Below are positions 51,921-63,984 of a stretch of DNA of 64,000 bases, in pieces; position 1 is the stretch's first letter, and each line of letters opens with the position of its first letter. The DNA lies in assembly GCA_029204225.1 (NCBI GenBank), contig CM055096.1:40293215-40357214 (forward strand), given 5' to 3'. Source of the stretch: Diphasiastrum complanatum (lineage: Eukaryota; Streptophyta; Lycopodiopsida; Lycopodiales; Lycopodiaceae). The notes beneath the pieces were generated by a model that had not been told where the DNA came from, did no database searches, and saw only the letters and a program-made list of their open reading frames with translations. The translations under genes were made by a program, and so were the position numbers.

Positions 51921-53140
51921 GAATGCAATTCTATGTGAAAAGTGAGAATGGAGTCTCTCCTTGAGATGAATGAGTTGATGGATATTGTTGTAGGTGTGGA
52001 GGAAAGACCTTTGGCACCTCAAGAACAATTGAGGTATGATAGGAGGGCAAAGAAAGCTCTTCACGTGATCAAGATGAAGTTACAAATGAACTTCTCAAAG
52101 AACTTGGTACATGTATTTCATCAAGTGAGGCTTGGGAGGCTTTGAATAAGCTTTATGATTCCAAGTCTAAATCAAGGGTACTAACCCTTGAAATCTTTAA
52201 ATTTATGCAAAAGTAGGATGAAAGTGCTCATGATTTTGTTTTGAGGGTTAAAGCATTCAATGACGAGTCAGAATGTATTTATGAAAGCATTAAGGAGGTA
52301 GAACTTGTTCAAGTTGTTCTTAATGGCTTGTTGGATGATTATGCTAATCTTGTTCAAAGTTTTTCTATTCAAAAGACTGCTAAAATGTTTCTATTGTAGA
52401 GTCAAAGAACATTTTGCTAGGGAGCACTTCAAGAAAAAGAGAGATCAAAGTGATAAGCAAGGAAATCTAACTGTTGATGAGGACGGTGTTGGTGATTTAA
52501 ACTCAAATGATGATGCTTTTGTGATGTTTGACAAGAGGGTGATCTACACGACCAATGATTGTGAGTGTGCAATCAAAGGGATTGGCACCACCTATTTCTC
52601 TCTCTACAAATAGGAATGTCATTTGAAGGATGTTTTGTTCATTCCATCCATTACTAACGACCTTCTTAGTGTTAGTAGTAGTCAACTGTTAAACAAGGTC
52701 TTAAGGTGGAGTTTGATGGTGATGCATGCTTAATCAGTCTGAGCTTCTGGCTCAAACGTGTCTATTGTCGACCCACTTCGAGACATCGAATCAGACGAAG
52801 ATGTTGCTGCTACCCAGCAACAAGTCCCAGGAGTGGTTCATCAGTCGAATCCTCCCAAAAGATCAAGCCGAGTGCGCACATAGCCCACAAGGTATACTCC
52901 TGAGTCTGCCTGTCTCTTAATGCAGGAACCGACGACAGTCAAAGAGGCACTTAGCCAACCAGACTCTGATCTCTGGAGAGAAGCCATGGACAGAGAGTAT
53001 TCCTCTCTGATCAAGAATCAGACATGGTCATTAGTCGAAGCTCCTATTGGCTGCAATATTATTGATTGCAAATGGATCTTTAAGATCAAATATAATGCCA
53101 ACGGATCAATTGATCGGAGGAAGGCTATACATGTATAACA
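51920..53140 (+). mobile_element. Copia remnant: gag, zinc knuckle, RT start
   Basis: Frames in order: MNELMDIVVGVEERPLAP-type gag (51942 on), then one frame over SSSEAWEALNKLYDSKSKSR and DFVLRVKAFNDE; a degenerate knuckle CFYCRVKEHFAREH (52395); a protease/pre-integrase piece ending LKDVLFIPSITNDLLSVS (52620-52680); the hinge PPKRSSRVRT, a stop, PTRYTPE (52850s); and the RT N-terminus DLWREAMDREYSSLIKNQTW then IIDCKWIFKIKY (52920-53138). Integrase is absent and the frame is broken repeatedly. Confidence 0.8.
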
Positions 53141-53305
53141 CCACATTTAGATCCTTATTCCACTGCCACCTAGGCTTCACACGTGCGAGAGCAGAGTGTT
53201 AGAAAATCTGTAGTAGGGCGCATTTCCACAAGACAATATCATGCAAAGACGTGCAAACACCCATTCCAACCCATAATTGATGCTACCAACAGTCTTAAAC
53301 AATCA

Positions 53306-54300
53306 ATTAGACTTCCATGAAGTATTCATATTGATCCTAAGATGCAGTATAGGCTGAGAACGAAGATTTCTTGATTTGTAGAAGTCAAAATAACCTCAAA
53401 CTTGATGGAGATGGTGCATAAGCCACCGGCCATCATTTTATAGGTCTGATAGCTTGATGGAAAGGTAAAAAAGAATGCTAATCATTCAGTAAATAATTCC
53501 AAAATGATCTTCTTATGGATTTGGAGGGATCCATCCCCCCAAAATCACCAAAAATGGTCATTTTTTGACCTTTTTTTGACTTTCTACAAGTTCAATTTTG
53601 GAATTCTTTGTTCTGACTTCGGGGAAAGCTTCAAAAGACTTTGGTCCACCTCTTTACAAGCTCTACATGGTGTTTTACAGCTACCTACTATCCAACTTTA
53701 TGAAAAAACAAACAAAAATGATGATTTTTGGCTATTTTCTAGTTTTTTCATCACAATAAAGTGGAAATTCATGATATACAACTCTTTCTCTAACACATGC
53801 AAACCAATTTACAGAATTACAATAATCTAATTGATCTGATCCTGCTGGATTTTGGTTCTTACTATCTATTTTGTGCCAAAAAGTATGAAAAATCAAGCAA
53901 GTTTGACCAAAACATAGCCTAGAATCATAAATAATTGAAAAGAACTGGCATGCATCATTAATGAACCCTAAAAAAAAAAGTGTACTTGTTGAAAAATTCA
54001 GATTTACCAAATATTTGATCGACACAAGAAAAATTTTCAAAAAAGCATCACAAATTGGCCTTCAAGGACAATTCTCCATAAAGCCACAAAGAATTCCAAG
54101 AGTAATGGATCTTAGCAACATGCAAATTGAAGCGGGATAGTACACACACTTGCACCCTTGCTATCCACCTTGGAAGAGAATTCCAATGATCCAATCCAAA
54201 GTTTCGACGAAAAGGTAGCCCTTCTCCATGTTCTCTGATCTTCATAAGCCTTGCTTTGATACCAATATAAGGGAAGCTCCCTAAGATCCTGCACTCTACT
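53306..54300 (-). mobile_element. Family L leader and LTR edge, inverted
   Basis: In minus sense: the last ~35 bases of an LTR (GGGAGCTTCCCTTATA), primer site TGGTATCAAAGCAAGG (54264-54249), then about 950 non-coding bases collinear with 37319-38250. Here the primer site is closer to canonical than in copy 1. The LTR is cut at about 54300, where plus-strand Copia gag begins. Confidence 0.75.
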
Positions 54301-54860
54301 CAAACAAGCAGCAGTCCAAGAAGAAGAAAGACTTCAAGGATACGAAGACAAAGGCAGAACAACTAGCAGCATCTCAACTACAACAACAGCAGCACAGTCA
54401 ATCATCATCCAAGACCAAGCTATTTTGCAGACATTACAAAAGAACCAACTACGACATCAAAGATTGTCGTATCCTCAAGCATAATGAAGCAAGAAAGAAG
54501 ATGCAACAACATCAAGAAGGCAACTCTGACACAATCAGAGGTTCCCAAGATGGGATAAAGCACTGATGGTTCAAGATCAACCCAATAGAGATGCCCATCA
54601 ATGGTATCTCGATTCAAGTGCTTCTCAACACATGACGCCATGCAAAGACCTCTTCACTACACTCATAGCTATAAAATCAAAGTATATCTTCTTTGGTGAC
54701 TCCAGTTCACATCAAGTTGAAGGCCAAGGCTATTTGACTACAATTCTCTGATGGCATCACTAGGCAACTTAATGGTGTACTCTATGTACCCAAGTTAACT
54801 AAGAATCTATTGTCTATTAGCAAGATCACAGATATTCTCTGTCTATTGAGATATTAGTAG
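54300..54860 (+). mobile_element. Copia gag-protease fragment
   Basis: Gln-rich gag tail, zinc knuckle CRHYKRTNYDIKDC (about 54430; the second Cys is Tyr), then one frame over WYLDSSASQHMTPCKDLF (54600-54650, protease DSGAS-type site with DSSAS) and LNGVLYVPKLTKNLLSISKI (54770-54830). The knuckle resembles that of the 4-6.5 kb element (CRYCKRTSHEIKDC), suggesting the same Copia lineage. Confidence 0.75.
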
Positions 54861-54868
54861 ATGTCATT

Positions 54869-55012
54869 ACCATTCACTAATGGTGATAGTTGCTTAAGAG
54901 CATTCATCATCATCTCTCAAGCACCCAACAAACTTTGTTCACCATTCACTAATGGTGATAGTTGCTTGAGAGCATTCACCATCATCTCTCAATCACCCAA
55001 CAATCTTTGTTC
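54869..55012. repeat. 72-bp tandem duplication with hairpin
   Basis: Two copies of a 72-base unit start at 54869 and 54941. Each begins with the palindrome ACCATTCACTAATGGT. The period is a multiple of three, so the frame across it stays open by chance or history. Confidence 0.85.
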
Positions 55013-55224
55013 ACCCTTTGACAATGGTACCCTTAAGCTCACCCCCATGTGCAAGATTGGCTTGGATATTCCTTTACGTGGTATACAAGTCACATACAAG
55101 TAGATCTTAAAAACCCATTCTGAGCTAAGAAACTAGGGCCATTAATTAATTTGGTGTTGACTAGCAAAAAAAATCTAGGATTCACCCTATACTACCGAGA
55201 AATATCAAACTATAATATCTTCTC

Positions 55225-55720
55225 TTAATGATACACAATATGTCTTGAACTCTTTGTAATTGGATTAAGATGGAATAGAAAATAGATTCATACATGTTTG
55301 ACATGAGGAAAAAGTGGCATGGTTCTTATCCTAATTGCATAACGTAATTCTAAATAGAAGCTTTCTATTTCATTTAAGTAAGACATGATTATTACTACAA
55401 GGAAATTATAATGCTAGTAAACGGGAAGTCTTTGAAAATATAGCATATTGATGCCTCCCTCTTGCACAAATTATTTATAATTTTAGACTATTTTTGCTTT
55501 TAATGACGCGCAAAATGGTTTAATCTCCTTGTAGTTGCAATAAGAATGAATATAAGTAGGTTCATACATACTCATCAGGAGGAAAAAGTGACATGGTCCT
55601 TATCCTAGTTGCATAACATAGAGCTATATAGAAACTTTTTATTTCATTAGAGCAAGACATGATCTATTATTAGGAAATTAACATGTCAATTAAAAGGGAA
55701 GACTTTGAAAAAATAGTGTG
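55225..55720. repeat. Direct duplication, ~276-bp period
   Basis: 55225-55445 and 55501-55720 align: TCATACAT, AGGAAAAAGTG(G/A)CATGGT, CTTATCCTA(A/G)TTGCATAAC, AAGACATGAT and GGGAAG(T/A)CTTTGAAAA are kept. Confidence 0.65.
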
Positions 55721-56554
55721 TGTAATGTACACTATATATATTGGTGAAAGCCTTAAGTTAATGAGAAAAAATTAAAAAGGTGATTGATGAAGATTTAGAT
55801 TCTACATACTCTATAAACTTTTAGAGTAAGAAAACATAGAAAATATGTTTGACCAGCCCTTTTCATGATGCTTCTTTCGAGGCAAATTCAATAATACTTT
55901 TTCTTTTGGCGACAAAGAAGTTGATTAGTCTAAGAATATCAATTCTATTTTGCATTTCAAGTTTAGTTTGTCTAAAAAGGTTGGTATTTTGGGTTGTGCA
56001 TCAATCTCATCATTTGGTTTGAATATATTCCAAAAAGGTAGAGATCCAAAATATCTTCCTTTATAAAACATAAAAGCAGTAATTTAAATTCCAGATTGAA
56101 TTGAAGTCAACCACAGCTCTCTTTTTATAATATAAAGTTTTATAAACCCGTTAGTATTGAAATGCCTCGATACAAAACGTTCTCTCTTTTGAGCATTATA
56201 AAAACATGCAGTAGAGCTACATGGCATACTTGGGCAGCTGCTGCGCGCTGACGAGAGAGCTTTCTCACCACCTTCCTTCTCATGTTCGTAGCGATGGCGG
56301 GCCTCTTTGCCATCCTCTCAAGAGATGCAGCTGCCAGGAAATAGATCATCTATGCCTCTTACATATCTGCCTAACACTGAACAGTAGTGAGGTACTTCAT
56401 CAGATATTTAATGCCAGTGCAATGGACTTCCACTAAAGCTGCTACGAGATCTAAGCTTTCGTTGCGATTGAGCGGTTTGGATACAGGGTCAAGATTTAGG
56501 TGGTAGCCCTAGAAAAACTGGTTTTGAAATTTGTGTTCGTTAGAGTAGAGAAAG

Positions 56555-56907
56555 ATGACGAAGGGCGATTGGAAAGAAGAATTAAGCATTGCTTCCAGGA
56601 GGAAAATCATTACCAAGCTGTAAGTAGCTTGAATATATATTGCTTGCTGGTTACTTTCTTGTCATGATGAAGTTATAAATCCGGTAGTTACAGAGATTTG
56701 AGAGTAGCTAGATATACATTCGAGGCTCAGGAAGATTTCTCATCTCTAGATCTACTGAATGATGTGTAGCGTACTGTCCATTCACGACTCACTATATCAT
56801 GCCACACTTCTTGTATAAGGGACAAAGAGATATCATTCGGTTCTGAGAAGCTTTGTTGGACTATATTATTTAACGACCCACATGAATCTCTCTCTCTCTG
56901 ATCTCTC

Positions 56908-56963
<56 letters not shown>

Positions 56964-57997
56964 GCACACACGCACACACACACACACAATTATACCTATT
57001 CCGGAAGTATGAGTTATTAAAAACCTCTGTATGCTTTTTTGGACTAAATTTTCTTAGACTTCTTTACATATGATTGCAAATAATATGCAATAACAGACAA
57101 GATGATTTCCGTTGGCAACCTTCTAGGTGCAAACAATAACTTCGTGAAGCTATCTCATGAGTTGTGCCTTTCCTAGATTTCAAGTAAAGAAGCTCTCATG
57201 CTGATAAAAGGCCTCTCTGCAGAATGGAAATATTCCAAAAGCATTTGGGTTTCAAAAGCTCACGAAATATAGAAAAGCTGATGTGGATCCTCCAACGCTT
57301 TGAGGCTAAAGCATTGAAAAATGCAGAAGACGAGGTATGGTTTCTGTCCAGGTCCACGCAACAGTTTACTCTTATACCACAACAATTTTGAATCGACGTT
57401 ATGGTTTGTGATGCTTACTCTTCATGCGTTCCATACAAGGTGTACTTCTTATCCCAGGAGTTGGCACTTATATATGTTATTGCCTTAATGTTTCTGTATT
57501 TGATATGCTGCAATGTTGCGTAGCATAATACTCCGACAATGTTGGGCAACTCAAAGACATCAAAACACGAATGGCACTGCAGATTATATGATTCTCGATG
57601 GAAGAGATATTCTGATTATGAGGACATAAATTTTCTATTTGCAGGAGCAATATCTGAAAAACATCTCTTTGAAGATCTTGTTGCTTGAATCATTGCGGGT
57701 GGATCTACTCGCTAGAGCAAAATCTGGAAAATACGACCAATGCTGGCTAAAACAGAAGATACATCAGGTAAGAATATAGTCAGTCCAGATTAAGAAACAT
57801 AATCACGCATCTACTGTCTACACGTATGGATTTGTAGCAATAGAATCCGCTTTTGGCTGAAAGCCGTGACTGCTGGAGATTGTGCGTGGTTTCTTAGCTT
57901 CGTTCATCCAAGGACTGTAATGAGAAGATTTGTTTTGCAGAAACTTGAGGAAACAACAGTAACTGTACAAGCTCATGCAACAAATGAGAGTAATTGA
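56555..57997 (+). CDS. KIX-domain-only protein, MED15-type (copy B), four exons
   Basis: Exons: 56555-56619, 57223-57334, 57645-57767, 57941-57997 (TGA); GT..AG introns of 603, 310 and 173 bp; 118 aa. Exons 2 and 3 have the same lengths as copy A (112 and 123 nt) and nearly the same protein (IFQKHLGFKSSRNIEKLMW, then YLKNISLKILLLESLRVD), so it has kept a KIX frame since duplication. Exon 4 starts AAACTTGAGG where copy A has AACTTGAGG; the extra A shifts the tail to KLEETTVTVQAHATNESN. The copy A frame would meet a TAA here. Intron 1 carries a CT/CA microsatellite (56887-56988). The KIX fold should be intact with a different tail; expression is unknown. Confidence 0.8.
56887..56988. repeat. 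(CT)n(CA)n microsatellite in intron 1 of KIX copy B
   Basis: CT for about 60 bases, then about 40 of CA/CG; absent from intron 1 of copy A. Confidence 0.95.
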
Positions 57998-58370
57998 AGA
58001 GCTACGGCGTTTACAAAGTCCTCAAATCTACCTGAGTTCAAAGAATCAGCAACTTGGATATTATTATCATCATTTTCATGTTATAAGATTAACCACATAT
58101 CTGACTGAGCATACTTCAGCTAGAACATTCAGGAAATAGACCATGGAAACAAAAAAGATGGACAAATATCTAACAAATCCTCTTGTGGTCTTATTCCCTT
58201 GGTTGAAGCCAAAACATGGCAACTTCTATCATGATTGTCACAAACAATTCTTGTCTTGTATTCACAAACATTTGGAAAAGGAAAAGTTACATTCAATGAT
58301 CAATCACAAGAAAGTGATTATTAGTGTCTCAATTGTAAATCTTTGATTGATTCATTGGTTTGTTTATGGA

Positions 58371-60639
58371 TTTATTTTTGAAGTGCTACTCTTTCTATAT
58401 GGCATTATGTATATTATCAACGAATTTACATTGGTTAAGTACAAACCAAATATGAATGCTAAATCACTAGACATTGAAGGAATAAGAGCCCTTGAGGATA
58501 AAAGATAGATTAGGTATATGGAATTAAAAGGCTATTTAGTGACATGAACAGGGAACAATTTAGTTTTCAATAATGTAAGGATTAGTTAGTTTCATAGGCA
58601 AATGGCATCGATTCACTATGTAGTTAGTCTTTTTGAGCAATTCAAAATTTGAATTGATTCTTTTTATTAGTTTGAGTGTGACCTAGAAAAGTTCTGAACA
58701 AACTTGGGCATATTGAACCAGAGTAAGTTACGAGATATACACATAAGCATCAAATGATAGGCTACTCCAAAAAAGTGAAGTTTTTGTTGGAAGATGACCA
58801 GATCTAATTTTTGAGGGGCTAGGGTCCTAGGGTTCTTGAAGGTGGCACTTTAAGTTTAGGCGTAGGAAGTAAGTATCGCTAGAAATACCATAGGGAGGAG
58901 GGTGTCATCATCATGTATAAGGACATGTATCCTTTTTAATCTTTTATAAATTCTAATAATTGCTAGAATATTATTGATGCATACTGCTAGACTGAGTCCT
59001 TATACATGCTAATCCAAACTTAGATAGATGTACCCATATATTCTTGTAGGAGCAGTACATGCATGATTTCAAGAACAATCTTAGCTTACTTTTCTAGTGT
59101 ATACTAGAGGTTTATTCTCCACATGGAGCTAGGGAAAGGTGCATGTGTCAAAATCATCCGAAACTATCAAATTTCCATATCTTGACAATTTTGATGTGGC
59201 TAGATCGAAATTACACCAACTACCATTTGAAAAAGCATTGTTAGTAGTTGGTTCAAGGTTGTTTCATGCGAGTTTTGGCTCCTATGCCATGCAGTGCATC
59301 AAACCCTCCTCTATTGCATACTTTTTCACCTCTCAAAAGTGGTAGGATGCTCACCGCTACTTGGTAAACTGATTAAGTGATTTTAACTTGTTTTTTTAAT
59401 GTGATCGCAGTTATACGTAAGGGCGGTTAGGGTTGTTTTGTCTATTTCCATGGAGAAACTAGAATAAACCAAGATGCAAGGAAGGGTGGGATGAAGCATC
59501 ATAACATTGGCCATAATTGTCCCTAGGCTAGTTGATACTTGCTGTTTTTTGTGTCTTTTAGGGCACATTTAGGGTTTGAAAAAGTTTATCTTCTTGGCTG
59601 GTTTTTATGGCAAGAGATTTGGGATCACCCCGCCTCCTTGGCAAGTTGTTGGGCTTAAGCTTCATTTACTCACTCCTTCATATGTTTATGATTACCTTGT
59701 TAAATTGTGAGATTTGGGTACTGTCTATTATCTAGCATACAGAGGTCTAGCGGAGACACTAATGACCTTCACATTTGTGTGCTTGGTTGGCTTTGGGTCT
59801 TCAAATTTTTTAGCTCTAATTTGGACAAACACTAACATGGTTGGCATTTTTGGTATTCCCACCACACTTATCGAGTTGAGTGGCATGGTTGCTCTTCCTT
59901 CAACCTATAATTTTTTCTTTCATATTGGATAGGTCGGATAAAGGTGGTCGTACCTACAATCTCGGCACAATGGTACAAAATTGCCTTGAGGCTTTTGAGG
60001 ACACTCAACAATCCTATGATTCTTTTCATAATAGTTGATGGGAGCTCTAAATCCTCTACCTTGAAGTTGACTGGTGAATATGAACATCAATTCACCATTT
60101 GCCTGTCTATCTTCTTATGCATCCACCTCTTGATATTAGATTCATCGTTAATTTTCACAAGGCTCGGCTGCTAGGGAACTGTTGGTACTAGTGGACGTCG
60201 AATGACTAATCCTTGTGTTCTCAGAGAGACATAGTATTGGTCAATGAGATTCTAAATTTTGTGAGTACAACAAGACCTCGTTGGATTGCCAGAAGATAGA
60301 TATGATTGAGAAGAATGCTTTGTGAAGAGAATGAGTAAAAACATTGAGTGTGTTAAGAAAAAATTGGACAACAGAGTAGAAGTACGAGTAGAAATCGGTT
60401 TTGCTTACCTACCTGGTGGTGGATAGAGTGCACTCTATTAAGATTTCTATAAAAATGGTAAAAATGTGCACAAAACAAAGAGAGAACTAAGACGGTGAAT
60501 AAAAAGTCTAATGTGATATAAATTTCTTGATTCTTTGTAGTTGCACAAGATAATAGTAATATGATAGACGATAACTTGACTATAGGGCTAAAAGTCTTAG
60601 AGTGGTCAATTTTGGGTATTTAGGAATATGCATTTGCCA
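58371..60639. other. No gene found
   Basis: Short frames (59139-59345, 59714-60174) without recognisable motifs; possibly decayed TE sequence given the Copia remnant that follows. Confidence 0.4.
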
Positions 60640-62213
60640 CTTACTTGGATTTTCTTCTATCAATGCTACTATCATATTTGTATTTAATATAGAAAATCTG
60701 CATATAATCAATGATGTGCATGTTAGGTGGCAGATCCATAACTGTGCAAGTTTGATTCTTGATAATAGATTGATGATCTTTGTCCATAGCTTCCTCCCAA
60801 AGATCTTAATCTAACTACTCCATTGCCTCTTGATAAGTAGCAAAATCTTGTGTGACGGAGCACACTGATCAGTCAATAAATCTAGTTGGAGAAGTTTTGG
60901 TTCTTGTAGATCTTCTTGAAATGACGTCATTTGGTTCTAGTTGCTCATGCTACCTTTGGTATTTTTAATTGAATTCACACTTCTTTAGGTGAATATTTGA
61001 AGCCTCTAAATCAATAAAGCTCAAAAGTTCCAGTAGCAATTTTTTTTTACCTTTAAGGTTCTAAAATTGGTTTTAAAAAAAGATGACATTCCTACTTATA
61101 AAAATATTTCTTATAAAATGGTTATAAAACTTATGAGCTTTATTAATAGTTGAATAACTAACAAAGATAAAAACATTGATGCTTTGGAATCTGAGCATAA
61201 CATATGCAATAAAAAATATTAAGATTCTTGACAGAACTCCAGTCCAAACTTGAGTGGGATTCTGATTATCTAGACTCTTAGCAGTGCATCTATTTTGAAT
61301 ATAGATAGCCATGACAACATCTTCTACCCAAAATAGTTTGGAGAGTGATGCATATGCAAGCATGGGCTTAGCAAATTCTACCAAAATTTTAGTTTTTTTC
61401 TGCTACACCTTTTGATTGTGAGAGTAGCTTGTTGTTAGTTGATATCATTGCTTTGACAATAGTCCTTGAGTTCATTGGAGATATACTCTCCCCCATCATC
61501 TGATCGAAGAAGCTTCAACTTTCTACTAGTTTGAATATCTACCTCTACTTTGAACATTTTGAAAACTTGAAAGCTTCTAATCTTTGTTTTAAGAAATAAA
61601 CTACAAGCCTTCTAGAATAATCATCTACGAATCTCAGAAAATACTTTATTCCCCCTAAAGATAAAATATGCATTGGAACACAAATGTCACTATGCACAAT
61701 ATCAAACAAATATTTTGAGGTTCGTACATGAAGATATTTAAATGGCTTCCTAGCATCCTTCCCTAAGATACAACTTTCACACATAGGATGATTTGCATTG
61801 CTAGATGAATCTAATCATATGCTAGGTTTTGCTTATTAATGTGCACAATACTATTGTACTTAATGTGACCCAATCTATAATGCCAAAGTAAATCTCCATC
61901 GATTAAGGTGGGAGTGTTCAAAGCTTACATTAGAAGAATAGATTTAACTCAACTTATATAGGAAATATTGTCTCTTTATGAGTACAAGAACCTTCATAAA
62001 ACTATCATGTATGTTGCAACAATCAGAATCAAACTCTATTTTATGTCCTGAGTATGCTATCTTGCTAATCAACAATAAATTCTTTTGCAAATCAAGAACG
62101 TAAAATACATTAGAAATAGAGTTTATTTTTTCATTTAAGATTGAGTTTGACAATACCTTCACCAACAATTTGGTGAGCATCATTGTCACTTGGTGACATT
62201 TGGCTGGTGGCAA
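60640..62213 (-). mobile_element. Copia pol remnant (pre-integrase, integrase, RT start)
   Basis: Minus-strand pieces: NVFYVLDLQKNLLLISKIAY (62213-61944); CESCILGKDARKPF, DIVHSDICVPM and FVDDYSRR (61784-61545); DDGGEYISNEL (about 61500); the integrase C-terminal AKPMLAYASLSKLFWVEDVV (61384-61240); and an RT start DLWEEAMDKDHQSIIKNQTC (about 60790-60730). Stops and frame changes separate them. Confidence 0.8.
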
Positions 62214-62219
62214 TCAAGC

Positions 62220-63340
62220 CATAATGTGCCTTATGGAATTTACACACATGATTTTCCTTATCATTGAGTATGTAACCATCGAATTGCATCATGTAGATAT
62301 CTTTTTCGATTACTCCATTTAGATAGGTTGTCTTATCGAGTGCTCAATTGGATACCGAATCATAATGGTTCCAACAATGGTAAACTGAATTTTTGGAATT
62401 CAGACATACACTCTAATGTTCCTTAATGATTAAGTATGGGGTTAGATTCCAGTGAGCTATGATTGATGAATCATAAGAATCTAACTATTTGTGATTGACG
62501 AGTCATAAACAATTACTTAGTTATTATGAGTGTATAATTTCAAGCCTATTGATTGAGTTGAGTTTAGATCAGTGTTTTAAAAATCTAAATCTCTTTACCT
62601 AGTTTTTTTATTGAGTCCTATTGATCTCACAAGAATATCTCGTAAAGTAATTGATTTTGCTTATCGAGAGTTTTTCTTACTTTAGTGGATTGTTTTCTAC
62701 CACAGGTTGTAAACTATAAGTGCTTGTGTACAAAATTCAGTCTATATCTCCAAATTAATAGGAGACAGATAAATCTATTGAGATTTAGATGGATTGCTGA
62801 TTTCTTGCATGAGATGTTAGAAATGGGGCTATTAACTCATTAGAGTAACTGTAGTACTCTGGATTGAGTTATAATTGTCTGAGACTTAATGGATCTCCTA
62901 GAGATTTTGATTGAGTTGTTGTGTCTTACAATATTTGGCTATTCTAAGAATATTTGTACCAAGAAGCATTATTTTCTGCAAGAAATTGTGGATAAGATTT
63001 AGACTATGATTAAAATTGATTTTCTTTAGCTTTTGGACTTGATCTCAAAAACAAGAAGTAAATTCACCCAGAGGTTCGTGTAATTGGGATTACATGAAGG
63101 TGATGAGCTTTTATTTGGAGAATATTAATCCGTTTGGAAGATTTATAGCTTAGTGTATCTTTGGATTCTAAGTTAGTACTCCTAAGTAGTAGAGGCAAAC
63201 AAGTAAAGAATTTTTGCATCTCTGATTACTTATTCAGAAGGATAGATCATACTAAGAATAATGATTCTTGGGTAGGACTTGAAAGCTTAAGGAATAATAT
63301 CATGTCTTCTGTTTTCTGTTTTGAGGACAAAACCTGTTTA
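62220..63340. other. No gene found; likely internal DNA of the Gypsy-type element
   Basis: AT-rich with no clear pol frame. The final 12 bases before 63353 form the purine tract of the LTR. Confidence 0.35.
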
Positions 63341-63352
63341 AAGGAGGAAGAA

Positions 63353-63984
63353 TGTTACGGCCATATTCAGTGAAGAACATGGAATAGTCCTAGTATGGTA
63401 AACCGACCCTCCAGTGTTCGAGATTATTGGTCACGCCTAGATTTAATTCCACATCGAGGCCTGTTTGTGACTAATGACCTTGAGAGGACCCAAACCCTGC
63501 ATGAAGAGATTGATCTATTTATAGTTGGACTGCATGGAGATTGCATCGGTTCATACATAGAAAACTACTCTCTATAAATTGGGGTAGAGATTCTCCTATC
63601 AACAACTTGGGGTTAGGTCACCAGTTGCTCTCTTCTCCTCTAGGATTCACATGGCATGGCTTGGGGGCTAGATCCAAGATTGATCTAGGTTTGGTTGGGT
63701 GGTTTTGCTTCTATGTCTCTCCTGTTGTGTTTTCCTATCCTCATCTTAAGGGTTTTCCCTAGTGGTCTTTACACTAAGAACTTGTTATTTGTTCAATGAC
63801 CCATTTTATTGATTGTTGACTTCTTGAATTGGATCGCTCCTAGTAGATACATGATTCTAGAGGAGGTTCATCGCTGCTTGGAATGTATGTTGGAGGTCTC
63901 AATTCCTCATGTGTGATTTTACCCTTTTGTATGACTTGTGATCTTGGGAATTCCATGAAAGATGATCGAGGGGATCTTGTAACA
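63353..63984 (+). mobile_element. Gypsy-type LTR with perfect TGTTAC...GTAACA ends
   Basis: AAAGGAGGAAGA immediately upstream is a polypurine tract. The segment starts TGTTACGGCC and ends CTTGTAACA, 632 bp, with a six-base inverted terminus. A CTCTATAAATTGGGG TATA box lies at about 63570. No pol frame is visible in the 1 kb upstream. The promoter-distal part (TGGTTGGGTGGTTTTGC) resembles family L LTRs, hinting at distant relation. Confidence 0.6.

Larger units (their letters stand above)
56180..58370 (+). repeat. Inverted segmental duplication, arm B
   Basis: Partner of the arm at 44220-46290; about 10 kb separates the two. The 3' flank (58205-58370) carries a short frame with HDCHKQFLSCIH, matching HDCHNHFYSCI in arm A; it lies past the KIX stop and is probably UTR or flanking DNA. 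Confidence 0.8.

Noticed and set aside
54861-55103. 80-codon repeat protein
   Set aside because: The frame is open because a 72-base duplication is a multiple of three; the DNA is a Copia remnant plus local duplication.
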